Source: Heterostelium multicystogenum
Taxonomy: Eukaryota > Evosea > Eumycetozoa > Acytosteliales > Acytosteliaceae
Length of the DNA: 28,151 nt
Direction of reading: 5' to 3'
NCBI GenBank assembly: GCA_003667245.1
Contig: RCNN01000369.1
Coordinates: forward strand, 1-28,151
Part shown: piece after piece, positions 17,493-28,151 of the stretch
Numbering within the stretch: the first letter of the stretch is position 1
Layout: each line of letters begins with the position of its first letter
Translations under genes and position numbers: made by a program
Notes under the pieces: model-generated
What the model was told of the DNA's origin: nothing
Seen by the model: the letters and a program-made list of their open reading frames with translations, nothing else
The model's database searches: none

Positions 17493-17582
17493 TGTGGGAG
17501 CGGGCTTGCTCGCGAATGCGGTGTATCAGTCAATAAATCTGTCGACTGACACTCCGTATTCGCGAGCAAGCCCGCTCCCACA
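17493..17582. repeat. REPIN, copy 5
   Basis: An inverted pair of the main REP family between the convergent stops of the GNAT gene (17463) and the aminotransferase gene (17603). It could end both transcripts. The inner flanks (gaatgcggtgt and actccgtattc) have begun to diverge. Confidence 0.92.
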
Positions 17583-17602
17583 GTTTGGTTTTGCAGTGTT
17601 GC

Positions 17603-18623
17603 TTAGACCTTGACGATCCAGCCCTCAGGCGCTTCGACGTCGCCGGACTGTACGCCAGTCAGCTCTTTGTAGAGCTTCTGGGTGACCGGGCCGACTTCTT
17701 TTTCGCTGTAGAACACGTGCAGCTTGTCTTTGTACTCGATGCCGCCGATCGGGGTGATCACGGCGGCGGTGCCGCAGGCGCCGGCTTCCTTGAAGTCCGA
17801 CAGCTTGTCGATCAGCACGTCGCCTTCAACCACTTCCAGGCCCAGGCGCGATTTTGCCAGCTCGATCAGCGACAGGCGGGTGATGCCTGGCAACACCGAC
17901 GGCGAGTTCGGGGTGACGAACTTGTTGTCGTGGGTGATCCCGAAGAAGTTGGCCGAGCCGACTTCTTCGATCTTCGAGTGGGTGGCCGGGTCGAGGTAGA
18001 TGCAGTCGGCGAAGTTGGCTTTTTTCGCCAGGGAACCGGGCATCAGGCTGGCGGCGTAGTTTGCCACCGACCTTGGCTGCGCCGGTGCCGTTGGGAGCCG
18101 CACGGTCGTAGCCGGAGATCAGGAAGTTGTGCGGGGTCAGGCCGCCCTTGAAGTAGGCGCCGACCGGGATGCAGAAGATCGAGAAGATGAATTCCGGCGC
18201 GGTGCGCACGCCGATGTTGTCACCGGTGCCGATCACGAACGGGCGCAGGTACAGCGCGCCGCCGGTGCCGTACGGCGGGATGAACCGCTCGTTGGCGCGG
18301 ACCACTTCCTTGCAGGCTTCGATGAAGGCGTCGGTCGGCACTTGTGGCATCAGCAGGCGGCCACAGCTGCGCTGCATGCGCGCGGCATTCTGGTCGGGGC
18401 GGAACAGGTTGATCGAACCGTCCTTGCAGCGGTAGGCCTTGAGGCCTTCAAAGCATTGCTGGCCGTAGTGCAGGGCGGTGGAGCCCTCGCTGATGTGCAG
18501 CACGTTGTCGTCGGTCAGGGTGCCTTTTTGCCACTCGCCGTCTTTCCAGGTCTGGAGGAAACGCTTGTCGGTCTTGATGTAGTCAAAACCCAGCTTGTCC
18601 CAATTGATGCTTTCGTTACCCAT
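17603..18623 (-). CDS. ilvE: Branched-chain amino-acid aminotransferase (class IV PLP, IlvE type II)
   Basis: It transfers the amino group between leucine, isoleucine or valine and 2-oxoglutarate. The start at 18623 gives MGNESINWDKLGFDY. Conserved blocks follow: HYGQQCFEGLKAYR, FRPDQNAARMQRSCGRL, GGALYLRPFVIGTG and AAKVGGNYAASL with the PLP lysine at about K184. TRLSLIELAKSRLGLEV and GTAAVITPIGGIEYK then follow before the end WIVKV. One extra A near 18058-18063, directly beside the PLP lysine, breaks the frame. Repaired length is 339 aa, normal for this type. It lies downstream of lpdV on the same strand, 194 bp away across a REPIN, so it can supply branched-chain keto acids to the Bkd complex. 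Confidence 0.92.
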
Positions 18624-18712
18624 GACACCCTCTATCTTTGTCAACCGCCTGGTCGAAGGCAGGCTTATGGTTTATTTCTGGATGGGCGCAACAATACTTC
18701 ATTCTTGGCTTG

Positions 18713-18801
18713 TGTGGGAGCGGGCTTGCTCGCGAATGCGGCGTGTCATTCGATGCATTCGGTGCTGATCCACCGCTTTCGCGAGCAAGCCCGCTCCCAC
18801 A
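18713..18801. repeat. REPIN, copy 6
   Basis: An inverted pair of the main REP family between the lpdV stop and the aminotransferase start. On the shared strand it is the only hairpin after lpdV, so it probably ends or attenuates the bkd transcript. The remaining DNA up to 18623 shows no other signal that I can name. Confidence 0.92.
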
Positions 18802-18816
18802 TTTGAACTTCGCCAT

Positions 18817-20196
18817 TTATAGATGCAATGCATGCCCCAGGGCCCGCAGGGCTGCTTCCTGTACCGCTTCGCCGAGTGTCGGGTGGGCGTGGATGGTGCC
18901 CGCCACGTCTTCCAGGCGTGAACCCATTTCCAGGCTCAGGCCGAAGGCCGTGGACAGTTCCGAGACGCCAACGCCTACCGCCTGCCAGCCGACGATCAGG
19001 TGATTGTCGCGGCGCGCCACTACCCGCACGAAGCCGGTTTTCGACTCCAGGGTCATGGCCCTGCCATTGGCGGCGAACGGGAAGCTCGACACGATGCAGT
19101 CCAGCCCGGCCGCCCTGGCTTCGTCCGGGGTCTTGCCGACCACTACCAGTTCGGGGTCGGTGAAGCACACCGCCGGATCGCGGCCGGGTTGAATTCGCGG
19201 GATTTACCGCTGATCAGTTTCGGCGACCATTTCGCCCTGGGCCATGGCCCGGTGGGCGAGCATCGGTTCACCGCTGAGGTCACCGATGGCCCACACATTG
19301 CGCATGCTGGTCTGGCAGCGGCTGTCGATCTTGATCGCCGAGCCGTTCATGTCCAGGTTCAAGGCTTCGAGGTTCCAGCCCTGGGTGTTGGGTTTGCGAC
19401 CGACGGCAACCAATACCTGGTCGGTTTCCAGCGACAGCGTCTCGCCGCTGGGGTCACGCACTTGCAGGGTGTTGTTCTCGAAACCGGTGACGCTGTGTTT
19501 CAGGAACACCTTCACCCCCAGTTGCTTCAGGGATTCGGCCACCGGTTGGGTCAGTTCGGCGTCGTAGGCCGGCAAAATCCGGTCCTGGGCCTCAACCACG
19601 CTGACCTCGGCACCGAGCTTGCGATAGGCAATCCCCAATTCCAGGCCAATGTAGCCGCCGCCCACCACGATCAAGCGTTTCGGGATGCGTTTCGGCGCCA
19701 GGGCTTCGGTGGAGGAGATGATCGGCCCGCCAATCGGCAGCATCGGCAGGTTGACACTTTTCGAGCCGGTGGCCAGCAACAGGTGTTCACACTGGATGCG
19801 CTGGTCGCCGACATCGACGGTCTTGCCGTCCACGACCTTGGCCCAGCCCTGGATGACCTGGACCTTGTGTTTTTTCAGCAGCGCGGCAACGCCGGTGGTC
19901 AGGCGGTCGACGATGCCGTCTTTCCATTCAACGCTTTTGCCGATGTCCAGGGTCGGCACATCGACTTCGATACCCAACGGCGAACCCTGGCTGTGGTGCA
20001 CGGTTTGCTGGAACTGTTCGGCGACATGGATCAGCGCCTTGGACGGAATGCAGCCGATGTTCAGGCAGGTGCCGCCCAGCGATTGGCCTTCCACCAGGAT
20101 GGTCGGAATGCCCAGCTGGCCGGCGCGAATCGCTGCCACGTAACCGCCAGGCCCACCGCCGATGATCAGCAGCGTGGTGTGCAATGTTTGAGACAT
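18817..20196 (-). CDS. lpdV: LpdV, dihydrolipoyl dehydrogenase (E3) of the branched-chain keto-acid complex
   Basis: This flavoenzyme reoxidises the lipoyl groups of BkdB with NAD. The start at 20196 gives a [20 protein letters not shown]-binding motif, then the redox pair in [15 protein letters not shown] (C44 and C49). Next come the NAD-binding [13 protein letters not shown], the second FAD contact VWAIGDLSG, and the C-terminal active-site [13 protein letters not shown]. Near 19207-19222 an extra base and near 19175 a missing base shift the frame for about 12 residues ([19 protein letters not shown] in the repaired reading), so the total length of 459 aa is unchanged. It starts 3 bp past the bkdB stop. 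Confidence 0.93.
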
Positions 20197-20199
20197 GGG

Positions 20200-21483
20200 T
20201 TACTCCAGGAACAGGCTGGCGGGTTGTTCGAGCAGGCCACGGATGGCCTGGATGAATTGCGCCGCGTCCATGCCATCGACCACCCGGTGATCGAAGGAGC
20301 TGGAGAGGTTCATCATCTTGCGGATCACAATCTGGCCTTGATCACCATCGGCCGCTCGACAATGCGGTGACCCCGACGATGGCCACTTCCGGCAGGTTCA
20401 GCACCGGGGTGCTGACAATCCCGCCCAACGCACCGAGGCTGGTCAGGGTGATGCTCGAGCCCGACAGCTCATCGCGACTGGCCTTGCCATTGCGCGCCGC
20501 ATTCGCCAAGCGATTGATTTCTTGCGCCGTGCCCACAGGTCGCGGGCTTCGGCGTGACGCACCACCGGCACCATCAGGCCGACATCGCTCTGGGTGGCGA
20601 CACCCACATGCACCGCGCCGAGGCGGGTGATGACCTGGGCTTCGTCGTCATAACGCGCGTTGATCTGCGGATAGTCGCGCAATGCGACGACCATGGCCCG
20701 CACCAGGAAACGGCAGCAGGGTCAGCTTGCCGCGGGTAGCGCCGTGTTTCTCGTTGAGGTGCACGCGCAACTCATCGAGGGCCGTGACGTCGATCTCTTC
20801 CACATAGCTGAAATGCGCGGCGCGCCGGGTGGCGTCCTGCATGCGCTGGGCGATCTTGCGGCGCATGCCGATCACCGGGATTTGCTGCTCGTCGTTGCGT
20901 TCGGCGTTACGGGTTGGAGGCCCCGGAATTTTTCGCCGGACCCTGGAGCAAGTAAGCGTCCAGATCTTCATGCAGAATCCGGCCGGCCGGGCCGGAGCCC
21001 TGGACCAGTCGTAGCTGGATGCCAGCATCCAGCGCATGTTTGCGCACGGCCGGGGAGGCCAGCGGGCGGTCATCGGCCTTCGCGGGCCACGGGCGCTTGC
21101 GCAGCCGCCACCGCAGGTTTGGCTGCCGGCTTGGGTTTCAACCCCGGCGCGGCCCTGGCTTCGACTTTCGGTGCAGGAGCCGGTGCCGGCGCGACCTTCT
21201 TCAAACACCGCCGACAACGCCGACTCCTGGTATTGCCTGCGCCTTCCACTTCGATACTGATCAAAACACTGCCCACCGCCATGACTTCCCCCGGCTCGCC
21301 GCCGAGGGAAATCACCTTGCCGTGCACCGGCGACGGAATGTCCACCATGGCCTTGTCGGTCATCACGTCCGCCAGCACCTGGTCTTCTACCACCAGGTCG
21401 CCGACCTTGACGTGCCATACCGACAATTCAACTTCTGCGATGCCTTCGCCAATGTCCGGCATCTTGATAACGTGCGTGCCCAT
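20200..21483 (-). CDS. bkdB: BkdB, lipoamide acyltransferase (E2) of the branched-chain keto-acid complex
   Basis: This core enzyme transfers the acyl group from E1 to coenzyme A. The N-terminal lipoyl domain is clear (IKMPDIGEGIAEVELSVWHV, lipoyl lysine in MTDKAMVDI at K44). An Ala/Pro-rich linker (PAPAPAPKVEARA) and a peripheral-subunit-binding domain follow. The catalytic domain contains QRMQDATRRAAHFSYVEEID and ends with SSSFDHRVVDGMDAAQFIQ, whose His and Asp are the acyltransferase active-site pair. Frame breaks are frequent (near 21217, 21075, 20915, 20710, 20535 and 20350). Span is about 427 codons, close to P. putida BkdB (about 423 aa). Start abuts the bkdA2 stop (TGAATG pattern). 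Confidence 0.9.
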
Positions 21484-22545
21484 TCAGACCTCCATAACCC
21501 GATGCAAAGCCGCGCCCACACGGGTCGGGCCAGGGAAATACGCCCACTCTTGCGCGTGGGGATACGGGGTATCCCAACCGGTGACGCGCTCGATCGGCGC
21601 TTCCAGGTAGTGGAAGCAATGCTCCTGCACCAGCGCCACCAGCTCGGCGCCGAACCCGCAGGTACGGGTGGCTTCGTGAACGATCACGCAGCGACGGGTT
21701 TTCTTCACGGAATTGACGATGGTTTCCAGGTCCAGCGGCCACAGGCTGCGCAGGTCGATGACTTCGGCGTCGATGCCGGTTTCTTCGGCGGCGACTTGCG
21801 ACACATACACCGTGGTTGCCGTAGGTGAGGATCGTCACGTCCTTGCCCGGGCGGGCGATGGCGGCCACATCCAGCGGCACGGTGTAGTAACCGTCCGGCA
21901 CCTGCGCTTGCGGGTGTTTCGACCACGGGGTTACCGGGCGGTCGTGGTGGCCGTCGAACGGGCCGTTATACAGGCGCTTGGGTTCGAGGAAGATCACCGG
22001 GTCATCGTTTTTCGATGGAGGCGATCAGCAGGCCCTTGGCGTCGTACGGATTGGACGGCATCACCGTGCGCAGGCCGCAGACCTGGGTGAACACCGCTTC
22101 AATACTCTGGCTGTGGGTCTGGCCGCCGTAGATGCCGCCGCCGCAGGGCATGCGCATGGTCAGCGGTGCCGTGAACTGGCCGGCCGAGCGGTAACGCAGG
22201 CGGGCCGCTTCGGAAATGATCTGGTCGGTGGCAGGGTACACGTAGTCGGCGAACTGAATCTCGGCCACCGGCCGCAGGCCATAGGCGCCCATGCCGACCG
22301 CCACGCCGACGATCCCGCTTTCGGAGATCGGTGCGTCGAACACCCGCGAGGTGCCGTACTTGTTCTGCAAGCCTTCGGTGCAACGGAACACGCCGCCGAA
22401 GTAACCGACGTCCTGGCCGAACACCCACCACATTGTCGTCTCGCTCAAGCATCACATCCATGGCCGAGCGCAAGGCCTGGATCATGGTCATGGTCGTGGT
22501 GGTCATGGCGGTTTCCAGCTCGATATTGTTGTTGTGATCGTTCAT
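21484..22545 (-). CDS. bkdA2: BkdA2, beta subunit of branched-chain 2-oxo acid dehydrogenase (E1)
   Basis: This is the beta half of the thiamine-diphosphate-dependent decarboxylase. Seen: [76 protein letters not shown], then [37 protein letters not shown] and [19 protein letters not shown]. The end is [10 protein letters not shown]. This is the transketolase-like pyrimidine-binding domain followed by the C-terminal E1-beta domain. Breaks lie near 22435, 22005 and 21820, and a smaller one may exist. The start at 22545 is 1 bp past the bkdA1 stop; an internal start at [10 protein letters not shown] is also possible, with the first dozen residues being poorly conserved. Confidence 0.92.
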
Positions 22546-22546
22546 G

Positions 22547-23786
<1,240 letters not shown>

Positions 23787-23889
23787 CTACGCTCTATCTT
23801 GTGAATTTCTTGTAGTGGGCGCGGTAGCTGACAGTCCTTCTTCGGGTAGAAGAAAATCTTGTCCTACAACAATCATAGGCTCGGCTCAG

Positions 23890-23904
23890 GAGAATATTTA
23901 TCTC
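23890..23904. promoter_or_regulatory. Lrp-type binding site between bkdA1 and bkdR
   Basis: gagaatatttatctc matches 12 of 15 positions of the Lrp consensus YAGHAWATTWTDCTR. It lies in the 198-bp AT-rich divergent region, 110 bp from the bkdA1 start and 75 bp from the bkdR start. BkdR is an Lrp homologue that activates the bkd operon in P. putida, so this is a good candidate for one of its sites. The rest of the region (ggatataaaaaaactgcat) holds likely promoter elements that I cannot assign individually. Confidence 0.5.
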
Positions 23905-23978
23905 TGTTTCATTGCGTTGGAGATCATTTGGGATATAAAAAAACTGCATAAACATAATAAACAGGTGGTTTTGTCTTC

Positions 23979-24465
23979 ATGCGCAAACTGGACCGTATCG
24001 ATATTGGCATTCTGAACGCCCTTCAGGAGAACGCTCGCATCACCAACGCCGGACCTGGCCCGTTCGGTCAACCTGTCGCCCACGCCGTGTTTCAACCGGG
24101 TCAAGGCCATGGAAGAACTGGGGCTGATTCGCGACCAGGTGACGCTGCTGGACGCCGACCTGCTGGGGCTGCACGTCAATGTGTTCATCCACGTCAGCCT
24201 GGAAAAGCAGAACGAATTGGCATTGCAGCAATTCGAAGGGGCGATTTCGGATCGCCCCGAAGTGATGGAGTGCTACCTGATGGCCGGCGACCCCGATTAT
24301 CTGATTCGGGTGCTGGTGCCCACCATCCAGTCCCTGGAGCGTTTCATGATGGACTTCCTGACCAAAGTCCCGGGTGTCGCCAACATCCGCTCCAGCTTTG
24401 CCCTCAAGCAAGTGCGCTACAAAACCGCGCTGCCGCTACCGGCTAACGGCATCAACCTCGGCTAA
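23979..24465 (+). CDS. bkdR: BkdR, Lrp/AsnC-family activator of the bkd operon
   Basis: This Lrp-type regulator responds to branched-chain amino acids. The start at 23979 gives [20 protein letters not shown]. The helix-turn-helix reads [20 protein letters not shown] after removing one extra G near 24050. The RAM domain ([30 protein letters not shown]) follows and the end is ANGINLG. Repaired length is 161 aa, as in P. putida BkdR. It is transcribed away from bkdA1, the classical layout. Confidence 0.93.
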
Positions 24466-24485
24466 CGAAACGACACAAAACAAAA

Positions 24486-24576
24486 TGTGGAGCGGGCTTG
24501 CTCGCGAATGGGGAGTGTCAGTCACCGAAAATATAGACTGATACACCGCATTTTCGCGAGCAAGCCCGCTCCCACA
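24486..24576. repeat. REPIN, copy 7
   Basis: An inverted pair of the main REP family between the convergent stops of bkdR and the MBL-fold gene. One G is missing from the left head (tgtggagcgg), possibly another sequencing error. Confidence 0.92.
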
Positions 24577-24590
24577 TTTTGTAGTGCATT

Positions 24591-25457
24591 TCAAAAGCTG
24601 GTTGAGGGGAATCTTCAAATAAACCACCCCATTTCCTTCCGCCGGCGGCATCACCCCGGCCCGCACATTCACCTGAATCGCCGGCAACAACAGCGTGGGC
24701 ATGCCCAACCCGGCATCCCGCGTGGTGCGCATCTCGACAAACGCCGCCTCATCCACCCCGTCATGCACATGAATATTCCCCGCCCGCTGTTCAGCCACCG
24801 TGGTCAGGCACTTGGCTGCGCGTCCTTCGGGCGGATAGTCATGGCACACATAAAGGCGGGTTTCAGGCGCGAAGGCCAACAACTTGCGCATCGACCCATA
24901 CAGCTGGCGCGCATCCCCACCAGGGAAATCGCAGCGCGCCGTGCCCACGTCCGGCATGAACAGCGTGTCGCCCACCAGAATCAACTGGTCATCAATCAGG
25001 TAAGCCATATCCGCCGGCGTATGCCCCGGCACATGCAGCGCCTGGGCCTTCAGGTTGCCGATGTGAAAACACCTCATCCGGGCGCAAACAGATGGTCGAA
25101 CTGCGACCCATCCACCCGAAACTCCGGCTCCAGGTTGAACAGGTTCTTGAACACTCCCTGCACCTTGCTGATGGACTGGCCAATCGCGAATCTTGCCCCC
25201 CAGCTGGCGACGCAAATAAGGCGCAGCCGACAGATGATCCGCATGGGCGTGGGTTTCCAGCAACCACTGCACCTGCAAGCCATGCCCGCGCACAAACGCG
25301 ATCACCTTGTCCGCCTGGCGGTGCCGGTGCGTCCGGAGGCCGGGTCGTAGTTGAGCACCGAATCAACGATGGCGCATGGGCCACCGTCCGTTTCATAGAC
25401 GACGTAGGTGTAGGTCGACGACGCCTCGTCCAGAAAGGATTGAATCAACGCTGACAT
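24591..25457 (-). CDS. MBL-fold metallo-hydrolase, persulfide-dioxygenase-like (ETHE1/Blh type)
   Basis: This glyoxalase-II-fold protein is of the group that oxidises glutathione persulfide to sulfite, inferred here from the divergent sulfide:quinone oxidoreductase. The start at 25457 gives MSALIQSFLDEASSTYTYVV. Metal-binding motif THAHADHL lies near residue 70, then HVPGHTPADMAYLI, VGDTLFMPDVGTARCDFPGG and VCHDYPPEGR. MPTLLLPAIQVNVRAG and YLKIPLNQL close the protein. The DFPGGDA segment and the overall spacing fit the Blh/ETHE1-like subgroup. Breaks near 25317, 25195 and 25068 are single bases. As read, the frame runs past the expected stop at 24591-24593 into the REPIN; removing one T of the run at 24593-24596 restores a stop after LNQL. 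Confidence 0.82.
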
Positions 25458-25637
25458 GACGGGTTTCCCAGATAGCTAATGGCGACTTACATTCAGTTAG
25501 GTTTCCACATAACCTTGTGAGCTTAAGTGAATTAAAGGACCCGAGGCAAAGGGATGGCATCGTGGTGGCAAACAGCTAGGGCGTGGTGCCATACGGCAAC
25601 GACCCTTGCGTGCATTAACTGAAAAAGGCCATAGACC
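25458..25637. promoter_or_regulatory. Divergent promoter region of the sulfide module
   Basis: These 180 bp separate the MBL-fold gene and the sulfide:quinone oxidoreductase gene. They contain an inverted repeat aggtt-N7-aacct at 25499-25515 in an AT-rich stretch, a candidate operator for a sulfide-sensing repressor (BigR/SqrR type) of which no gene is visible here. No clear -35/-10 pair could be picked. Confidence 0.35.
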
Positions 25638-26889
25638 ATGAAACGACCAACACTGGGGACCTACCATCAGTGGCGATATCGTTTGTCATCGGTGGCGGCT
25701 CGGCAGGCATCGGCCTGCTGGCCAGCCTGCTCAAGCGCGACCCGCACCTGAACATCATCCTGATCGAACCCAGCGACCACCACTACTACCAGCCGGCCTG
25801 GACCCTGGTGGGCGGCGGCGCCTATGACGTCAAAAAAGACCGTGCGCCCCATGGCCGACGTGCTGCCCAACGGCGTCACCTGGATCCAGGCGGCCGTCAG
25901 CGAATTACTGCCCGACGAGCACACCCTGGTGCTCGACAGCGCCCAGCGCGTCAGCTGAGAAAAACCTCATCGTGTGCCCAGGCCTGCGCCTGGCCTGGGA
26001 AAAGATCGAAGGCCTGCAAGAGACCCTCGGCCAGCATGGCGTGACGTCCAACTACAGCTATGAACACGCCGCCTACACCTGGCAGCTGGTGCAGCAACTC
26101 AAAAATGGCAAGGCGCTGTTTCACCCAGCCGGCCATGCCGATCAAATGCGCCGGCGCTCCGCAAAAAGCCATGTACCTGTCGTGCGATCACTGGCTCCGC
26201 CAGGGTGACCTGAAAAACATCAAGGTCGAATTCAACCTGGCTGGTGCCGCCTTGTTCGGCGTGCCGACCTTCGTGCCGCCGCTGATGAAGTACGTTGAAA
26301 AGTACTCGGCGCAACTGGCATTCAACTCCAACCTTGTCAAGGTCGACGGCCCCGCGCGCAAGGCCTGGTTCGAAATCAAGGACGCCGAAGGCAATGTGCG
26401 CGTCGAAGAGAAAACCTTCGACCTGCTGCACGTTCGTCCCGCCACAGGTCTCGCCGGACTTCATTCGCCACAGCCCCCTGGCCGATGCCGCCGGCTGGTG
26501 CGAAGTGAATCCCCAGAGCCTGCAACACCTGCGCTACCCGCACATCTTCGGCCTGGGCGATGTGTGTTCCACCCACCAACGCCAAGACCGCCGCGGCGGT
26601 GCGCAAGCCAAATCGTGGTGGTGGCGGAAAACCTGCTGGCCCTGCGCAGACAGGCACCGTTGCCCCTCAAGTACGACGGCTATGGCTCCTGCCCGCTGAC
26701 CGTGAGAGAAGGGCGTGGTGCTGGCCGAGTTCGGCTTATGGCGGCAAGTTGCTGCCGACCTTTCCCCTCGACCCGACTGTGGCGCGGCGTTCGGCGTGGT
26801 TCCTCAAGGCGAGTTTCCTGCCGTGGTTCTACTGGAACGGCATGCTCAAGGGCCGCGAGTGGCTGACCCGTCTGGCCAAGGTGGATTGA
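25638..26889 (+). CDS. sqr: Sulfide:quinone oxidoreductase
   Basis: This membrane-associated flavoprotein oxidises sulfide and passes electrons to the quinone pool. Conserved parts: the FAD motif VIGGGSAGIGLLASLLKRDP, LIEPSDHHYYQPAWTLVGGG, MADVLPNGVTWIQAAVSELL, IVCPGLRLAW and PIKCAGAPQKAMYLSCDHW (conserved cysteines). VPTFVPPLMKYVEKY, HIFGLGDVCSTTNAKTAAA and YDGYGSCPLTV follow, and the tail is FYWNGMLKGREWLTRLAKVD. The frame breaks many times (near 25675, 25838, 25957, 26120, 26437, 26578, 26608, 26707 and 26737). The start is placed at ATG 25638; the first 12 codons are uncertain because a break lies close by, and GTG 25670 is the next in-frame option. Repaired length is about 416 aa, normal for the type II-like group. 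Confidence 0.88.
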
Positions 26890-26898
26890 GGCAACCCT

Positions 26899-27716
26899 AT
26901 GCTGCTGGCAAGTTTTCTGGGCGTGTTGATGGGGTTGGTCATGGGCCTGACCGGTGCCGGAGGCGGCATTCTTGGTGTCCCGGCCCTGGTATTGGGGCTG
27001 GGTTGACCATGACCCAGGCCGCGCCCGTGTCGTTGTTCGCGGTGGGCGCGGCCGCTGCCGTGGGGGCTGTCGACGGTTTGCGCCATGGCCTGGTGCGCTA
27101 CCGTGCGGCGCTGCTGATTGCGCTGCTCGGCGCGCTGTTTTCGCCGCTGGGAGTGTTCTTCGCCCACCAGATGTCGGAGAAAGTCCTGATGGCCTGTTCA
27201 GTGCGCTGATGGTGCTGGTGGCCTGGCGCATGCTGCAACGGGAGAAGCTTGAGGCCGGCCGGGAGCGACCACGGCACCGCGTCCTGGGCCAGAAGAACTG
27301 CATGCTCGACCAACAGACCGGGCGCTTTTTCCTGGACCGCCAAATGCACCGCCACCCCTGGCCGCCTCGGCGCAGTGACCGGTGCGGTATCGGGCCTGCT
27401 CGGCGTGGGCGGCGGCTTCCTGATCGTACCGGCCTTCAAGCAACTGACCGATGTGCAGATGCGCGGCATCGTCGCCACCTCGCTGATGGTGATCAGCCTG
27501 ATCTCGTTGATCGGCGTGATCGGCGCGCGTTTCATGCCCGGTCAGTATCGAGCCGATGGGCTGGGTGTTTATCGGGTCGAGCATTGTCGGCATATGTTGG
27601 CGGGGCGGCGTCTGTGCTCGGTGATCAAGGCGCGCACCTTGCAGGTGGGTTTTGCCACCCTGTGTGTGCTGGTGGCGGCGGGCATGCTGTTTCGGGCCCT
27701 CATTCAGGTGCCTTGA
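26899..27716 (+). CDS. TauE/SafE-family membrane transporter (putative sulfite exporter)
   Basis: A polytopic membrane protein of about 272 aa. The start at 26899 gives MLLASFLGVLMGLVMGLTGAG with the family glycine motif TGAGGGILGVPALVLGLG. QAAPVSLFAVGAAAAVGAVD, YRAALLIALLGALFSPLGVF and MVLVAWRML follow. The second glycine motif is VSGLLGVGGGFLIVPAFK, then MVISLISLIGVIGARF and a last helix ending in FRALIQVP. It starts 9 bp after the oxidoreductase stop, forming an operon. Export of sulfite formed by the sulfide pathway is the expected role, by analogy with similar gene neighbourhoods. Breaks near 27003, 27192, 27270, 27355 and 27545 scramble the middle. Confidence 0.82.
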
Positions 27717-27746
27717 AATGCGCTCAGCATCCCGCCCCTACGGGTA

Positions 27747-28151
27747 TCAGCGCCGCAGGTAGGCACCAAAGTCGATGTCCCCGGCGCTGAGAATCGCCTG
27801 CACCCGATTGTGCACGTTCAACTTGCGCAGGATCGCCGAGACATGGGCCTTCACCGTGGTCTCGGCAATCTCCAGGCATATAGGCGATTTGCTTGTTCGA
27901 GTCACCCTTGGTCATCCGCTCCACACCAGCAATTGCTTGCGGGTCAGGGCCTGCAGCAGCTCCGGCGCAAGCCCCAGGCAATCATTCATGCGCCGTTGCC
28001 CGCCGATTTTCTGGCTGCGAATAATCTCCGGCGGCAAATACACATTGCCGTTGAGAATCTGTTGGATATGCCTCGGTCATCTGCAGCCTGGGGCGAGGAC
28101 TTGGTGATAAACCCCACCGCGCCATAGGTGATGGCTTGCAGCACGACCTGC
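27747..28151 (-). CDS. LuxR/NarL-family response regulator, C-terminal part
   Basis: The start lies beyond the window. Visible are the end of the receiver domain ([15 protein letters not shown] with the conserved Lys after T, then [12 protein letters not shown]) and a complete LuxR-type helix-turn-helix: [20 protein letters not shown] then [20 protein letters not shown], ending DFGAYLRR at 27747. It is convergent with the TauE/SafE gene across 30 bp. Single-base breaks lie near 28070, 27920 and 27880. Signal and targets cannot be told from this fragment. Confidence 0.8.

Noticed and set aside
19000..20370. A 456-codon open frame on the plus strand.
   Set aside because: It is the mirror of lpdV, with composition typical of antisense GC-rich DNA (His, Gln, Gly and Ala rich) and no motif.
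25458..25637. A sigma-54 (-24/-12) promoter before the sulfide:quinone oxidoreductase gene.
   Set aside because: Several GG and GC pairs are present but none with the required TGGCAC-N5-TTGCW spacing.

Overview
The window is about 28 kb of high-GC bacterial chromosome, almost certainly from a fluorescent Pseudomonas of the P. fluorescens group. The evidence is a pyoverdine maturation, export and sigma-factor block, iron-starvation (PvdS) promoter boxes, the bkdR/bkdA1A2B/lpdV cluster in its classical divergent arrangement, and repeated copies of the Pseudomonas REP sequence (tgtgggagcgggcttgctcg) as inverted pairs. No rRNA, tRNA, insertion sequence, prophage or CRISPR array was seen.

Layout. 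1-7971 is pyoverdine: the 3' part of pvdP (+) converges on the opmQ-pvdT-pvdR export operon (-), which is divergent from the ECF sigma gene fpvI and from pvdA (+). Two exact TAAAT-N16-CGT boxes and a Fur-like box lie in the intergenic DNA. 8004-10089 is a two-gene SOS-type cassette (radical SAM protein plus a DUF4130/TIGR03915-type protein) behind a near-ideal LexA operator. 10209-16280 (-) is an arginine/ornithine-type uptake and catabolism cluster: ctlX, ornithine cyclodeaminase, a complete polar amino-acid ABC importer and an Lrp/AsnC regulator. 16566-17463 (+) is a two-domain GNAT acetyltransferase. 17603-24465 is branched-chain amino-acid catabolism: a branched-chain aminotransferase, then lpdV, bkdB, bkdA2, bkdA1 (all -), with bkdR divergent (+). 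24591-27716 is a sulfide-oxidation type module: an MBL-fold persulfide-dioxygenase-like protein (-), divergent from sulfide:quinone oxidoreductase and a TauE/SafE transporter (+). The 3' end of a LuxR-type response regulator (-) closes the window.

Sequence quality shapes the whole annotation. Most genes are broken by single-base indels, often in homopolymers, while the protein sequence resumes cleanly in another frame with conserved motifs intact. I read these as sequencing errors rather than decay, because unrelated and probably essential-type housekeeping genes are equally affected and codon use stays coding-like on both sides. Gene spans are therefore given from the real start to the real stop, across the frame breaks. 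pvdA, the DUF4130 gene, both ends of the amino-acid importer, its regulator and ctlX are uninterrupted.

The most interesting non-routine items are the LexA-controlled radical SAM/DUF4130 pair, a nested double-arm REPIN beside the importer binding-protein gene, a perfect 10-bp inverted repeat upstream of ctlX, the lack of room for an fpvR anti-sigma gene beside fpvI, and the compact sulfide module.
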